Shown here: positions 30,908-38,983 of the stretch, one piece after another
How positions within the stretch are numbered: the stretch's first letter is position 1
Layout of the letters: each line of letters starts with the position of its first letter
Source of the DNA: a virus
Reading direction: 5' to 3' (one strand)
IMG/VR virus record: IMGVR_UViG_3300044644_001125
Location: 209,623 to 273,622 of that record
Length of the DNA stretch: 64,000 bases
Notes under the pieces: generated by a model
What the model was told of the DNA's origin: nothing
Databases searched by the model: none
What the model saw: only the letters and a program-made list of their open reading frames with translations
Program-made: the position numbers and the translations under genes

Positions 30908-32485
30908 ATGATTGAACCGAGTAAAAACTTACAATCAATCTTTGAGGCAGCAACTGAGATTGCAAAAGAACACAGTCATGAGTATATTACTCTTGAACAT
31001 ATTGCGTATGCAATCATGAGTGATCAAGATTCATATAACTTAATCGAAGGTTTTGGAGCAGATGCTAAGTTTATTAAAATGAACTTAGATCACTATTTGA
31101 AAACCAATTTGGCTGAAATCGTAATCGATGATCCTAATCACGTACCACGTAAAACCAATTCGGTTGACCGTGTATTACATCGTTGCTTTACTCAAGTTGT
31201 ATTCAGTGGTCGTAATACAACTGAAGTTACTGATGTTATCATTAGTATCTTAAGTGAAAAGAACAGTTTTGCTTACTACTTCTTTAATCGTGGTGGTGTT
31301 TCTAAAGAAAAGTTTGCTAAACACTTTAATGCCAATCGTGAAGATGGTGACTTGGGTGATCAAGCAGTTGGTAGTGCGAAAAACCCAGATAAGTTATTGG
31401 ATGCGTATTGCACTAACTTGAGTGCACTTGCTCGTGATAATAAAATCGATCCAGTTATCGGTCGTGAAACCGAGTTAGAAGAAATCCAATTGATTCTTGC
31501 TCGTAGACATAAGTGTAATGTACTTTTAACCGGTTCGCCAGGCACTGGTAAGACTCAAATTTTTTCTGGCCTAGCCCGTAAAATTCACGAGAAAGATGTA
31601 CCTAAGTTTATTCAAGACCACGAAGTTTATTCGCTAGATATTAGTTCATTATTGGCTGGTACTAAGTATCGTGGTGATTTTGAAGAACGCATCAAAGGTG
31701 TTCTTGCGGCATTAGAGAAAAAAGGTAAAGTAATCTTATTCATTGATGAAGCTCATATGATGCAAGGTGCTGGTGCTTCAAGTAATAGTGCAAATGACTT
31801 ATCTAACATGCTGAAACCTTTATTAACTAAAGGTACAATTAAGATTGTTGCTTCTACTACATGGGAAGATTATCGTAAACATTTTGAGAATGACCGTGCA
31901 TTAATGCGTCGATTCCAAAGAGTTGCATTCGATGAACCATCACCAGAAATGGCAGTTAAAATCTTAAAAGGTATTCGTAAGTATTATGAAGCACATCATA
32001 ATGTGAAAATTACCAATGCTGCGATTGAACAAGCTGTTAAGTTATCGGTTAAGTACATCAATGACAAGCATCTACCAGATAAAGCAATTGACATTATCGA
32101 TTGTGCATCTGCTCGTTATAAATTGAATGATGATCCAACAACTGAGGGTGTAACTCAAATTGTTGATGTTGAGCAGATTTCATTTGAGATTTCTAAGATG
32201 CTTGGTATGCCACTCGAAGCAATGACACAGCGTGAAAGTGCTAATATGATGGAACTTGAATCTGTGATGAAAGCCTCGATCTTTAATCAAGATAAGGCTA
32301 TCGATCAATTAGTTGATAAAATCTTCTTATCGCAGGCTGGAATGAAAGCACCTAACAAACCAATTGGTTCATTTTTACTAACTGGATCCAGCGGAACTGG
32401 AAAATGTCTGGAAAAACAACAACTTATAACAGTGCGGATGAATCCAGACATGCACCGTTTTGCTAAAGCACGTAACCTAATTTAG
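30908..32485 (+). CDS. clpA: ClpA-type AAA+ unfoldase, N-terminal part with N-intein
   Basis: 525 residues. There is a ClpA-type N-domain (1-150) and AAA domain 1 with Walker A LLTGSPGTGKTQ (about 203-214), Walker B LFIDEAHMM (276-284) and the sensor/arginine region ALMRRFQRVAF. The start of AAA domain 2 reaches FLLTGSSGTGK (499) and stops at Lys of Walker A. The last 26 residues (CLEKQQLITVRMNPDMHRFA, then KARNLI) do not fit ClpA and begin with Cys: a very short N-intein. The other half of the protein is encoded at 33718. Trans-splicing would give a protein of about 774 residues, near the ClpA norm. SD TAGGAG. Confidence 0.9.
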   Translation: MIEPSKNLQSIFEAATEIAKEHSHEYITLEHIAYAIMSDQDSYNLIEGFGADAKFIKMNLDHYLKTNLAEIVIDDPNHVPRKTNSVDRVLHRCFTQVVFSGRNTTEVTDVIISILSEKNSFAYYFFNRGGVSKEKFAKHFNANREDGDLGDQAVGSAKNPDKLLDAYCTNLSALARDNKIDPVIGRETELEEIQLILARRHKCNVLLTGSPGTGKTQIFSGLARKIHEKDVPKFIQDHEVYSLDISSLLAGTKYRGDFEERIKGVLAALEKKGKVILFIDEAHMMQGAGASSNSANDLSNMLKPLLTKGTIKIVASTTWEDYRKHFENDRALMRRFQRVAFDEPSPEMAVKILKGIRKYYEAHHNVKITNAAIEQAVKLSVKYINDKHLPDKAIDIIDCASARYKLNDDPTTEGVTQIVDVEQISFEISKMLGMPLEAMTQRESANMMELESVMKASIFNQDKAIDQLVDKIFLSQAGMKAPNKPIGSFLLTGSSGTGKCLEKQQLITVRMNPDMHRFAKARNLI

Positions 32486-33614
32486 CAAAATCTTCAAGAA
32501 TTACTCGTCTGGTTTCTTGAACACTAGACGAGTACATTTCATATACATACCAACCTTGCATTTCCGCGATTTCTTTTTTGTACATATCGAATTGATATTT
32601 CGCGTCTGCTGTTCTACCATCAAATACCTGACTCCAATTATCCCATTTTTCTTGGTCCCAAATGGGATTTGGGTGGAAACATTCACCGTGGTATTCGATG
32701 ATAATTGCTAATGATGGGATGGTTAAATCGTAGTAGAACCAACGCATTTCGTCTTCGTCAAATATAGCCCATTCTTGGTTTCCTTCAACCCCAATATAGT
32801 ATGTTATCTCATACTTATCCAATAGATTTATTATATCCGAAAGAGCAACCAATGATTCGGCACTTGCAGATGATGAATTTGTATTTTTACGCTTCCGATT
32901 GGCTCGCATATCATTGTATAATCTGGTTCCTTCCTCTATACCATGCTTTGCTATATAAGATTCCAGCGTTGGACTTCGTTTTTTATTGATTCCCGGTATA
33001 GATTCCATGTGGGTTGACCAGTTCTCGTTTCTTTCTTTAAACTTGATAGCACCGAGTTCCTCGCCGTATTTTTTCTGATATGTTTCCAATGTATTGGTTG
33101 CTTGAACCTGACGCACCAATTCCTTTGCTTCTGCTTCGGTGTATCCTTTCTTAGTCCAATATTTTACATTACGTTGAGACACATCATCTCGGCCTCTAGT
33201 TTTATCTGCTGATATCAGAGATTTTCTACGCTGAGTTTCACTGGAATGATCGAAGTGTGCAGTTTTCCTAGAGTTAGCATCCAAATAAATTATAGTACCA
33301 TGCATTACGCCATACATTGTTACGTGATAATTTAAGGAACCTATCTTGTACGTTTTTAAATCCAGCCATCTAGCAGCCCAACCAGATAATCCATACTTAA
33401 TGAATTTAACAAATGTTTCTCGTCTATCGTTAGTGTATAAACCTTGTTTATCGATTTCTGAAATCTCTTCCAGTTCTGCTTCGGTTAATGGTCTATCACC
33501 AAATGCTTCCTTGTAAAATGGACTGTCCGTTATTCTTGCATGAATTGGTTTAATCAAATCTGGGTTGTATCGTCTTTTAGTTCTGGCGACAGGTGTTTCA
33601 ATCGTAGTTTCCAT
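32463..33614 (-). CDS. homing endonuclease inside the fractured clpA (EDxHD/Vsr-like)
   Basis: 383 residues on the opposite strand to clpA, between its two halves and overlapping the first by 23 bases. The N-terminal half is basic. The middle contains repeated KYGEELGAIKF and KHGIEEGTRLYNDM units, typical of DNA-binding modules in phage endonucleases. The C-terminal quarter holds a restriction-like core: WFYYDLTIPSLAIIIEYHGE, followed by CFHPNP and a helix GRTADAKYQFDMYKK, matching the E-D-x-H-D endonucleases found in fractured genes with split inteins. It likely spreads the split-intein insertion by cutting uninterrupted clpA. Confidence 0.8.
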   Translation of the reverse strand: METTIETPVARTKRRYNPDLIKPIHARITDSPFYKEAFGDRPLTEAELEEISEIDKQGLYTNDRRETFVKFIKYGLSGWAARWLDLKTYKIGSLNYHVTMYGVMHGTIIYLDANSRKTAHFDHSSETQRRKSLISADKTRGRDDVSQRNVKYWTKKGYTEAEAKELVRQVQATNTLETYQKKYGEELGAIKFKERNENWSTHMESIPGINKKRSPTLESYIAKHGIEEGTRLYNDMRANRKRKNTNSSSASAESLVALSDIINLLDKYEITYYIGVEGNQEWAIFDEDEMRWFYYDLTIPSLAIIIEYHGECFHPNPIWDQEKWDNWSQVFDGRTADAKYQFDMYKKEIAEMQGWYVYEMYSSSVQETRRVILEDFAKLGYVL

Positions 33615-33650
33615 AGTTTTATCCTCTTTTGGTTAATTTGTAATATCGTG

Positions 33651-33678
33651 TTGACAAGTAAGATACATATGTTATAAT
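33651..33678 (+). promoter_or_regulatory. promoter of the C-terminal ClpA/C-intein gene
   Basis: TTGACA at 33651-33656, 16-base spacer, perfect TATAAT at 33673-33678, followed by AGGAG (33706-33710) and a TTG start. The second half of clpA therefore has its own promoter within the insertion. Confidence 0.85.
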
Positions 33679-33717
33679 GAGTCTTCATTCTATTTATTAA
33701 CCATCAGGAGAGCTACA

Positions 33718-34956
33718 TTGATTACAGAAACACTACCAATTGGAAAAATGTTTGAGATATTGGAACAATATGAGAAATTACGCTTCTCCCCAGATCGGGA
33801 ACAGTTCCTTAATACTCCATTACAAATCCAAAACGAAAACGGCGAATGGATTGACATATCGGCCGCCATTACTAAAGAAGATACCGGTAGAGAAGTAAGA
33901 TTCGATAACGGTGATTCGTTAAAAGCTGCTGATAGACATCGCATTTTTAACGGTGAAACCTGCATTTTCTTTGATTCACTTAACGTAGGTGATTCTTTGA
34001 AAAAAGCTAACGGTGAAACCATCACAGTAACAGAAATTAACACAATCCCAGATACCCTATACTACGACCTTACAGTCGAGAGTGATACACATTTATACCA
34101 AACTGCTAATGGGATCGTCCATCATAACACGGAAACTTGTAGAAAACTAGCAGAAAAGATGCACATGCCATTAGTTCGTTTTGACATGAGTGAATACCAA
34201 GAGAAACACTCAGTGGCAAGATTGATTGGTTCACCTCCTGGTTATGTTGGATTTGAAGACAACGCAGGTCAGTTAATTACTAAACTGCAAGAAAATCCAC
34301 ACTGTGTTCTGCTACTAGATGAAATCGAAAAAGCACATCCTGATGTAACAAATATCATGTTACAATTCATGGATAATGGATTTGTAACTGGTTCTAACGG
34401 TAAACAAGCAGATGGTCGTAACTGTATTCTTATTATGACGAGTAACTTGGGTGCTCGTGACAGTGAACGTAATACTATCGGTTTTGGTGATTTAGCTAGA
34501 ACTGGTGAAGATGATAAAGCAATTAACGAATACTTTGCACCTGAATTCCGCAATCGTTTAGATGCTATCATCAAGTTTGCTCCACTAGAACACAGCACAG
34601 TTCTTAAAATCGTGGATAAATTCATTGGTGAGTTAAACGCCCAGTTGAAAGACAAAGATATCTTAATTGAAATCGATGAAACTACTGCTGAATGGTTAGC
34701 TAAACTTGGTTACGATAAGAAAATGGGTGCTAGACCTCTTTCAAGAGTAATCGATACTAAACTGAAAAGTCCATTAAGTCGTCGTGTTTTATTTGGTGAT
34801 TTGGTTAACGGTGGTCATGTTAAAGTTACTATTGAAAATGACGAACCCGTTTTCACAGTTTCTGAGTATGTTAAACCAGTAGTGGAATCAGATCAAAAAC
34901 TGATCGTTGAAGATGGGCAATTGGTATTAGCTGATGATCACGCAGACGACAACTAA
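33718..34956 (+). CDS. clpA: C-intein plus C-terminal half of ClpA-type unfoldase
   Basis: 412 residues from a TTG start seven bases after AGGAG. Residues 1-137 are a C-intein: block B-like VRFDNGDSLKAADRHRIF (60-77), block F DTLYYDLTVESDTHLYQT (112-129), block G NGIVHHN (131-137). The extein starts at Thr138 (TETCRKLAEKMHMPLVRFDM), completing Walker A as GTGKTE. Then follow SPPGYVGFED, Walker B LLLDEIEKAHPDV, the sensor region and FRNRLDAIIKF. No ClpP-binding IGL/IGF-type loop is evident. It works only after trans-splicing with the 30908 product. Confidence 0.88.
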   Translation: MITETLPIGKMFEILEQYEKLRFSPDREQFLNTPLQIQNENGEWIDISAAITKEDTGREVRFDNGDSLKAADRHRIFNGETCIFFDSLNVGDSLKKANGETITVTEINTIPDTLYYDLTVESDTHLYQTANGIVHHNTETCRKLAEKMHMPLVRFDMSEYQEKHSVARLIGSPPGYVGFEDNAGQLITKLQENPHCVLLLDEIEKAHPDVTNIMLQFMDNGFVTGSNGKQADGRNCILIMTSNLGARDSERNTIGFGDLARTGEDDKAINEYFAPEFRNRLDAIIKFAPLEHSTVLKIVDKFIGELNAQLKDKDILIEIDETTAEWLAKLGYDKKMGARPLSRVIDTKLKSPLSRRVLFGDLVNGGHVKVTIENDEPVFTVSEYVKPVVESDQKLIVEDGQLVLADDHADDN

Positions 34957-35593
34957 GAAGTATTATGACAAGTGGCTTTACAAAGTCACAATAGATGTTA
35001 GTCAATACAGTGCTGCGTTGTTAAACTTCAATAAGTTCCGCAATCGTATGAAAGAATTCTGCGAAAACGGTTCTTATTGTTGGAGTTTTTCCAAACATCA
35101 ACAACGTTTGTTGAACCTCCATAAAGATGCAATCATTGAATTGATTGATTTTGTAGATATGTATCCAAAAACGGATTGGACTGCTAGAACGGAATTTGAC
35201 ATTTCTATCTTTACAAATGACGTGAATATGTATAATGCGATGTGTGCTAAGTTTACTGTAATAGAAAGATGGGAACCTGACTTAACAAATCCTATATTGG
35301 ATACACCCAATGTTATTTCTGTTAAGAAATTACCTTATGGTAAGTATAGGTTCAAGGTTTTCTTGAAACCACATAAGATACTTGATCCAGCTGAAAAGCA
35401 GGAATATATCAAGTGGATGAATACACAAGTACCTCGTATTACATTCTCTGAAGCAATCCAAGATTGGATTATGTATACAAGATGGTCTGGTGATGCAAGA
35501 TATATCCTAGTAGAAGATGAACAAACTCTTTTGATGCTAAGGATGCGAAACCAAGCTATTATTGGTAGAATCTACGAACATGTCGTAACTTAA
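34934..35593 (+). CDS. hypothetical protein, 219 aa
   Basis: Overlaps the end of clpA by 23 bases. Begins with KKYYDKWLYKVTIDV and has helical, basic and aromatic stretches (FRNRMKEFCENGSYCWSF) and a C-terminal RYILVEDEQTLLMLRMRNQA. No enzymatic motif recognised. It is the last gene before a strong terminator, probably co-translated with the C-half of ClpA. Confidence 0.72.
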   Translation: MITQTTTKKYYDKWLYKVTIDVSQYSAALLNFNKFRNRMKEFCENGSYCWSFSKHQQRLLNLHKDAIIELIDFVDMYPKTDWTARTEFDISIFTNDVNMYNAMCAKFTVIERWEPDLTNPILDTPNVISVKKLPYGKYRFKVFLKPHKILDPAEKQEYIKWMNTQVPRITFSEAIQDWIMYTRWSGDARYILVEDEQTLLMLRMRNQAIIGRIYEHVVT

Positions 35594-35598
35594 CCCCA

Positions 35599-35626
35599 AA
35601 GGGTAGTACTCAGGTACTACCCTTTT
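35599..35626 (+). terminator. rho-independent terminator
   Basis: An 11-bp stem AAGGGTAGTAC / GTACTACCCTT with loop TCAG, then TTTCT. Confidence 0.92.
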
Positions 35627-35634
35627 TCTTTATG

Positions 35635-35656
35635 GCTCGTGCCTATCGGCACTCGC
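35635..35656. repeat. dispersed hairpin repeat, copy 12
   Basis: Arms GCTCGTGCC / GGCACTCGC, loop TATC; core stem GTGCC/GGCAC. Confidence 0.75.
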
Positions 35657-35706
35657 TATCCAATATTAGAGTTAAACTTGTATATATCAATATATACGCA
35701 TAATAT

Positions 35707-35728
35707 GCGAGCTCCGCTAGGAGCGAGC
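35707..35728. repeat. dispersed hairpin repeat, copy 13
   Basis: Arms GCGAGCTCC / GGAGCGAGC, loop GCTA, directly upstream of a late promoter-like CTAAATAC at 35751-35758. Confidence 0.75.
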
Positions 35729-35761
35729 CTAGAAATACCGAACTTTCAAGCTAAATACGGT

Positions 35762-36115
35762 ATGCAAAAAGAAAGTCAAATATTAATCTCTAACTACTCA
35801 AATGATTCGATGCCTACCGAATTTGCCTATACTTCTAAGCAAAAAGGTGCAGGTTATCAACATAATAACGATGGAAGTCATCTCGTTGTTTATCAATTTG
35901 ACCAGTTTAAAGGTACAGTTAAAATCCAAGCAACCCTAGAGTTATATCCGGGTGAACAGGATTGGTTTGACGTGCCCGAAACAATCCTAGGCGGTGATAG
36001 TTCATACATATCCAGTGCAAATTCCTCATTCACATTCTGGGGTAAATTCATTTGGATTAGGGCTGCTTATCAACTAGAACAAGGTACTATTGTACAAATC
36101 CGGTATCAGATTTAG
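35762..36115 (+). CDS. hypothetical beta-rich virion-type protein, about 117 aa
   Basis: The frame is open from 35639, but that region holds two hairpin repeats, so the ATG at 35762 is the more likely start. A box CTAAATAC lies only a few bases upstream, so the start could also be the next ATG at 35810. The protein is beta-rich with aromatic strands (VIYQFD-type, TFWGKFIWIRAAYQLEQG) and has no Cys. It may be a small head decoration or tail protein; not recognised. Confidence 0.55.
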   Translation: MQKESQILISNYSNDSMPTEFAYTSKQKGAGYQHNNDGSHLVVYQFDQFKGTVKIQATLELYPGEQDWFDVPETILGGDSSYISSANSSFTFWGKFIWIRAAYQLEQGTIVQIRYQI

Positions 36116-36136
36116 TACCAAGCAAAAGGAATACAA

Positions 36137-36985
36137 ATGCAATTACTAGAATTATTCGCATCGACCAAACGATTAACAGAAGACGCTAAGGAGTATTCTC
36201 CTATTGGTGCCCCATCAGAAGATGATTCGCAGGATATTGATTGGCTCGGTGACCTAAAGTTCTATATCGATAATGACGATAAGTTACTGAATAACCACTT
36301 CTTTCCAGTTACCAAGAAACATCGCAAGTTTATTGGTAATCCAAATATCTATAAAATCTACATCAAACCTATATTAACCAGTATTGACCAATACTGTGAT
36401 CATTTTGATATTGAAGATCGAGATGAGAAATTCCCAGATTCTTTAATAAGAGAATTGGCAAGACACATCGCTGCTGAACAAGAAGAGCATATTCATAATG
36501 GCGAGTATTTGAACTCAGTTAACACTGGTATTAAAGAAAGTGTAGAATTGCCTGGTAAAACCATAAGTGGTTCAATTCGTGAATTTAAGCATGGTGATAC
36601 TAAAATCGCATATAGTCTACGCGATGATCATGTTGAGATATCATCTGTAAGAACACCACAAGCTAAAAGAGGTGCAGGTTCTGCTAGAGAAGCAATGTCT
36701 GAGTTTCTAAAAGCCACCGATAATGCAGGATTACCTACTAAATTGGCATCATCGCCATTAGATAACAAAACAAGTGGTAGTAAGCTAATTGCATTCTATA
36801 AATCACTTGGTTATAAGGAATCTGGTAATAAAATCAATGCGGTTGGTGATTTGGAATTAGTACGTCCGGTTGGTTCAACTACTGAAGACGCGGCTGGTGT
36901 TGGTATTATTACCAAACAAAACTCAACAAAAGATGTTGGACCAGGCACTATTCGTAAAAACCTTAAGGCTTTTAAGTTGGTTTAA
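36137..36985 (+). CDS. putative packaged protein with GNAT-type acetyltransferase domain
   Basis: 282 residues. The N-terminus MQLLELFASTKRLTED resembles the T4 capsid-targeting leader (T4 Alt begins MELITELFDE). Residues about 135-235 look like a GNAT fold: SIREFKHGDTKIAYSLRDD, VEISSVRTPQAKRGAGSAR (the V/I-x-(R)xxGxG/A acetyl-CoA loop) and LIAFYKSLGYKESG. The C-terminus (AGVGIITKQNSTKDVGPGTI, then RKNLKAFKLV) is a short conserved-looking tail. First gene of the suspected injected-protein cluster. Substrate unknown. Confidence 0.72.
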   Translation: MQLLELFASTKRLTEDAKEYSPIGAPSEDDSQDIDWLGDLKFYIDNDDKLLNNHFFPVTKKHRKFIGNPNIYKIYIKPILTSIDQYCDHFDIEDRDEKFPDSLIRELARHIAAEQEEHIHNGEYLNSVNTGIKESVELPGKTISGSIREFKHGDTKIAYSLRDDHVEISSVRTPQAKRGAGSAREAMSEFLKATDNAGLPTKLASSPLDNKTSGSKLIAFYKSLGYKESGNKINAVGDLELVRPVGSTTEDAAGVGIITKQNSTKDVGPGTIRKNLKAFKLV

Positions 36986-36986
36986 T

Positions 36987-37607
36987 ATGCTACTTTTAGA
37001 ATTGTTTAATGTCCGTGAAATGTCACAGATCATCGATCCAGTGACTCCAAAGATAGCAAGCCAAGCCGATAACTCGATGTTCGCAAAATACAGACGTTTT
37101 TGCGAGCCAGTAGAGAAACTATCCGATACGATTACCTTGTACTACGGTGAAGGTAATACAAGAAATGTTTACATGGCAGCTAAAAGCGAAGGCGTTGAAG
37201 GTGATGAGAAAGTCGTTTACTTAATGGAATTTGAACGAGATTCAAATAGACTATTAGGTGAATTTGCTATCCAACGTTGGTTATGGATGGATAAAGCGTA
37301 TAAAGGCGAACTTGGTAATCTTCCAACTCGCATGTTTAATGAACTTATAGACGATTACTTTACGGTTATTGCTGATTCAGAACAAACACCCGATGGTAAA
37401 AAGTTCTGGATGCGACAACTACATGCAGCATTTGGTAGTGGTTTAAATGTCTACTATGCCGATTTAAACAAAAATGTATTAAAGCAATTACAGAAACCCG
37501 GTGATATTAGTCGTTATGACTTTGCTTATGGTGTTTGGACCAGAGCAGAATCTTCACTTGAAAAGGTTTTTGTTATTTCAAGCAAAAAACTGAGAGTGAC
37601 GAAATGA
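36987..37607 (+). CDS. putative packaged protein, paralogue of the 52703 gene
   Basis: 206 residues from MLLLELFNVREMSQII, again an L-E-L-F leader. The body has VVYLMEFERDSNRLLGEF, DGKKFWMRQLHAAFGSGLNV and a C-terminal VWTRAESSLEKVFVISSKKL. The same three elements occur in order in the product of 52703-53278 (YSMEFKTK..., GKRFWMGLIPKAFEKGLNVY, IWTTAEIGQMKRMVITSKLL), so the two are paralogues, but only this one carries the leader. Function unknown. ATGA overlap with the next gene. Confidence 0.7.
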   Translation: MLLLELFNVREMSQIIDPVTPKIASQADNSMFAKYRRFCEPVEKLSDTITLYYGEGNTRNVYMAAKSEGVEGDEKVVYLMEFERDSNRLLGEFAIQRWLWMDKAYKGELGNLPTRMFNELIDDYFTVIADSEQTPDGKKFWMRQLHAAFGSGLNVYYADLNKNVLKQLQKPGDISRYDFAYGVWTRAESSLEKVFVISSKKLRVTK

Positions 37608-38287
37608 ACATGAGAGATATACTAGATAAACTAGATTTGATTGAAGCTGTCGAAGATACTGATGTTGAGCCAAAAGATAATGTACAAAACCCAGAACAAC
37701 AAAATAGATTGGCACCTAACGGAAAACCAAGCAACTTAAATCCAGTTCAATACCAGCAGGTAAGAACACCTGAATTTAAGGCATGGTTTGGTGATTGGGA
37801 AAATAGCCCACAGTCTGCGAGTAAAGTCGTTGATGAGAATGGCGAACCTATGATAATGTATACTGGAACATCCAGTGATAAGGATTTTGATAAATTCAAA
37901 ACTCCAAAGAATGGTGTATGGTTCAGTAAATCAAGAGAATCCGCCGCAAATTATGCAATGCAGAATGATAGCCAAGATGTAAAATATAACCCGAATACTG
38001 GAAAATATGATAACATCAATACTGCTAGTAGAGTAATACCGGTGTTCATAAATATTAAAACGCCACATACATCGACCAAATCCGACTTTGACAGAGTGAA
38101 TGTTTCTAATTACAAAGCTGCTCAGGCAAAATTATTCAATGAGTTTCGTCAAGTAGGTTATGATGGTGTTCAATGGAATTCATCAGATTGGGTGGCTATT
38201 GCCAATGCCAATCAATTCAAGTCTGCTATTGGTAATGCCGGATCTTTTAGCCAGAAATCCAGTAAAATTCACGAGAAATTGCAATGA
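37604..38287 (+). CDS. ADP-ribosyltransferase-like packaged protein 1 (ART-PolyVal type)
   Basis: 227 residues. Leader MNMRDILDKLDLIEAVE ends in LIE before a Pro/Glu-rich linker, like a prohead-protease site. Then come RLAPNGKPSNLNPVQYQQVR and TPEFKAWFGDWE, a block shared by all four ART genes here. The ART core follows: MYTGTSSD in the place where YHGT is usual (catalytic His replaced by Thr), VWFSKSRESAANYA, VIPVFINIKTP, and the end ANQFKSAIGNAGSFS...IHEKL. This resembles the ART domains of phage polyvalent proteins; the missing His may mean an inactive or altered enzyme. Confidence 0.8.
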   Translation: MNMRDILDKLDLIEAVEDTDVEPKDNVQNPEQQNRLAPNGKPSNLNPVQYQQVRTPEFKAWFGDWENSPQSASKVVDENGEPMIMYTGTSSDKDFDKFKTPKNGVWFSKSRESAANYAMQNDSQDVKYNPNTGKYDNINTASRVIPVFINIKTPHTSTKSDFDRVNVSNYKAAQAKLFNEFRQVGYDGVQWNSSDWVAIANANQFKSAIGNAGSFSQKSSKIHEKLQ

Positions 38288-38982
38288 ACATGAGAGATAT
38301 CCTTGACAAGTTAAAACTGGTTGAATCTGAAGAACCCACCGCAGATACTACACAAGAACCAGTAAAACCAGAAACTAAAAGAAAATCGTTGGCCAAAGAA
38401 CATGGTGAAGTATTCTCAATCGATGATGCTGTAATTGATGTCGATTTTAAAGCAGAATTTGCACCTAGACCACAATCAGTTATCGAATTCTACGTTCCAA
38501 AAGAATTACGTGGGCAAGGTATTGGTACCAAACTATTACAAATGGCTGTTTCCAAGTATCCAATGCTTGGTGGTCAAGTTAGTTCAATGGCTTCATTGAA
38601 GGTATTTTACAACTTAGATTTTAGAAATCCAAGTATTCCTAAAGGATCGATTCAAGATCATGTGGATATTATGAATGATTATAGTTCAGTGTATATGGCA
38701 CATACCGATGATAAAGGTGTACCGTACAGTAAACTTAAAACTGAATCAGTTGATATTAGAACTTTAGTTGATACTATTGATAAACTAGAATCAGAAATTC
38801 TAGCTGAAAAGTCTTTGAGTAAAGCACAACAACGGTTGTTTGGTGCGGTTAAACATGCCCAAGAAACTGGTGATGCATCCAGTCCTAAAATAGCAAAGAT
38901 GGCTAAGTCGATTAGTAAATCAGATGTTAAAGACTTTGCTAGCACTAAGCATAAAGGCCTACCTGAGAAAAAGAAGAAATAG
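38284..38982 (+). CDS. packaged protein: GNAT-like domain plus DUF3008-type tail
   Basis: 232 residues. Leader MNMRDILDKLKLVESE (LVE, then Ser). A GNAT core follows with VIEFYVPKELRGQGIGTKLL (the RGxGxG acetyl-CoA loop, about 60-80) and KVFYNLDFRNP. The last 55 residues (SLSKAQQRLFGAVKHAQETG ... DVKDFASTKHKGLPEKKKK) match the DUF3008 family, common as small proteins in large phages; here it is fused. ATGA overlap upstream; the next gene begins one base after the stop. Confidence 0.8.
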   Translation: MNMRDILDKLKLVESEEPTADTTQEPVKPETKRKSLAKEHGEVFSIDDAVIDVDFKAEFAPRPQSVIEFYVPKELRGQGIGTKLLQMAVSKYPMLGGQVSSMASLKVFYNLDFRNPSIPKGSIQDHVDIMNDYSSVYMAHTDDKGVPYSKLKTESVDIRTLVDTIDKLESEILAEKSLSKAQQRLFGAVKHAQETGDASSPKIAKMAKSISKSDVKDFASTKHKGLPEKKKK

Positions 38983-38983
38983 T

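Noticed and set aside
30908-34956. clpA as a broken pseudogene
   Set aside because: The halves are both complete and joined by intein sequences with Cys1, block B/F/G motifs and +1 Thr, and the C-half has its own promoter and ribosome site.
35639-35761. Upstream extension of the 35762 gene
   Set aside because: The frame covers two dispersed hairpin repeats and a promoter-like box, so the first 41 codons are unlikely to be coding.
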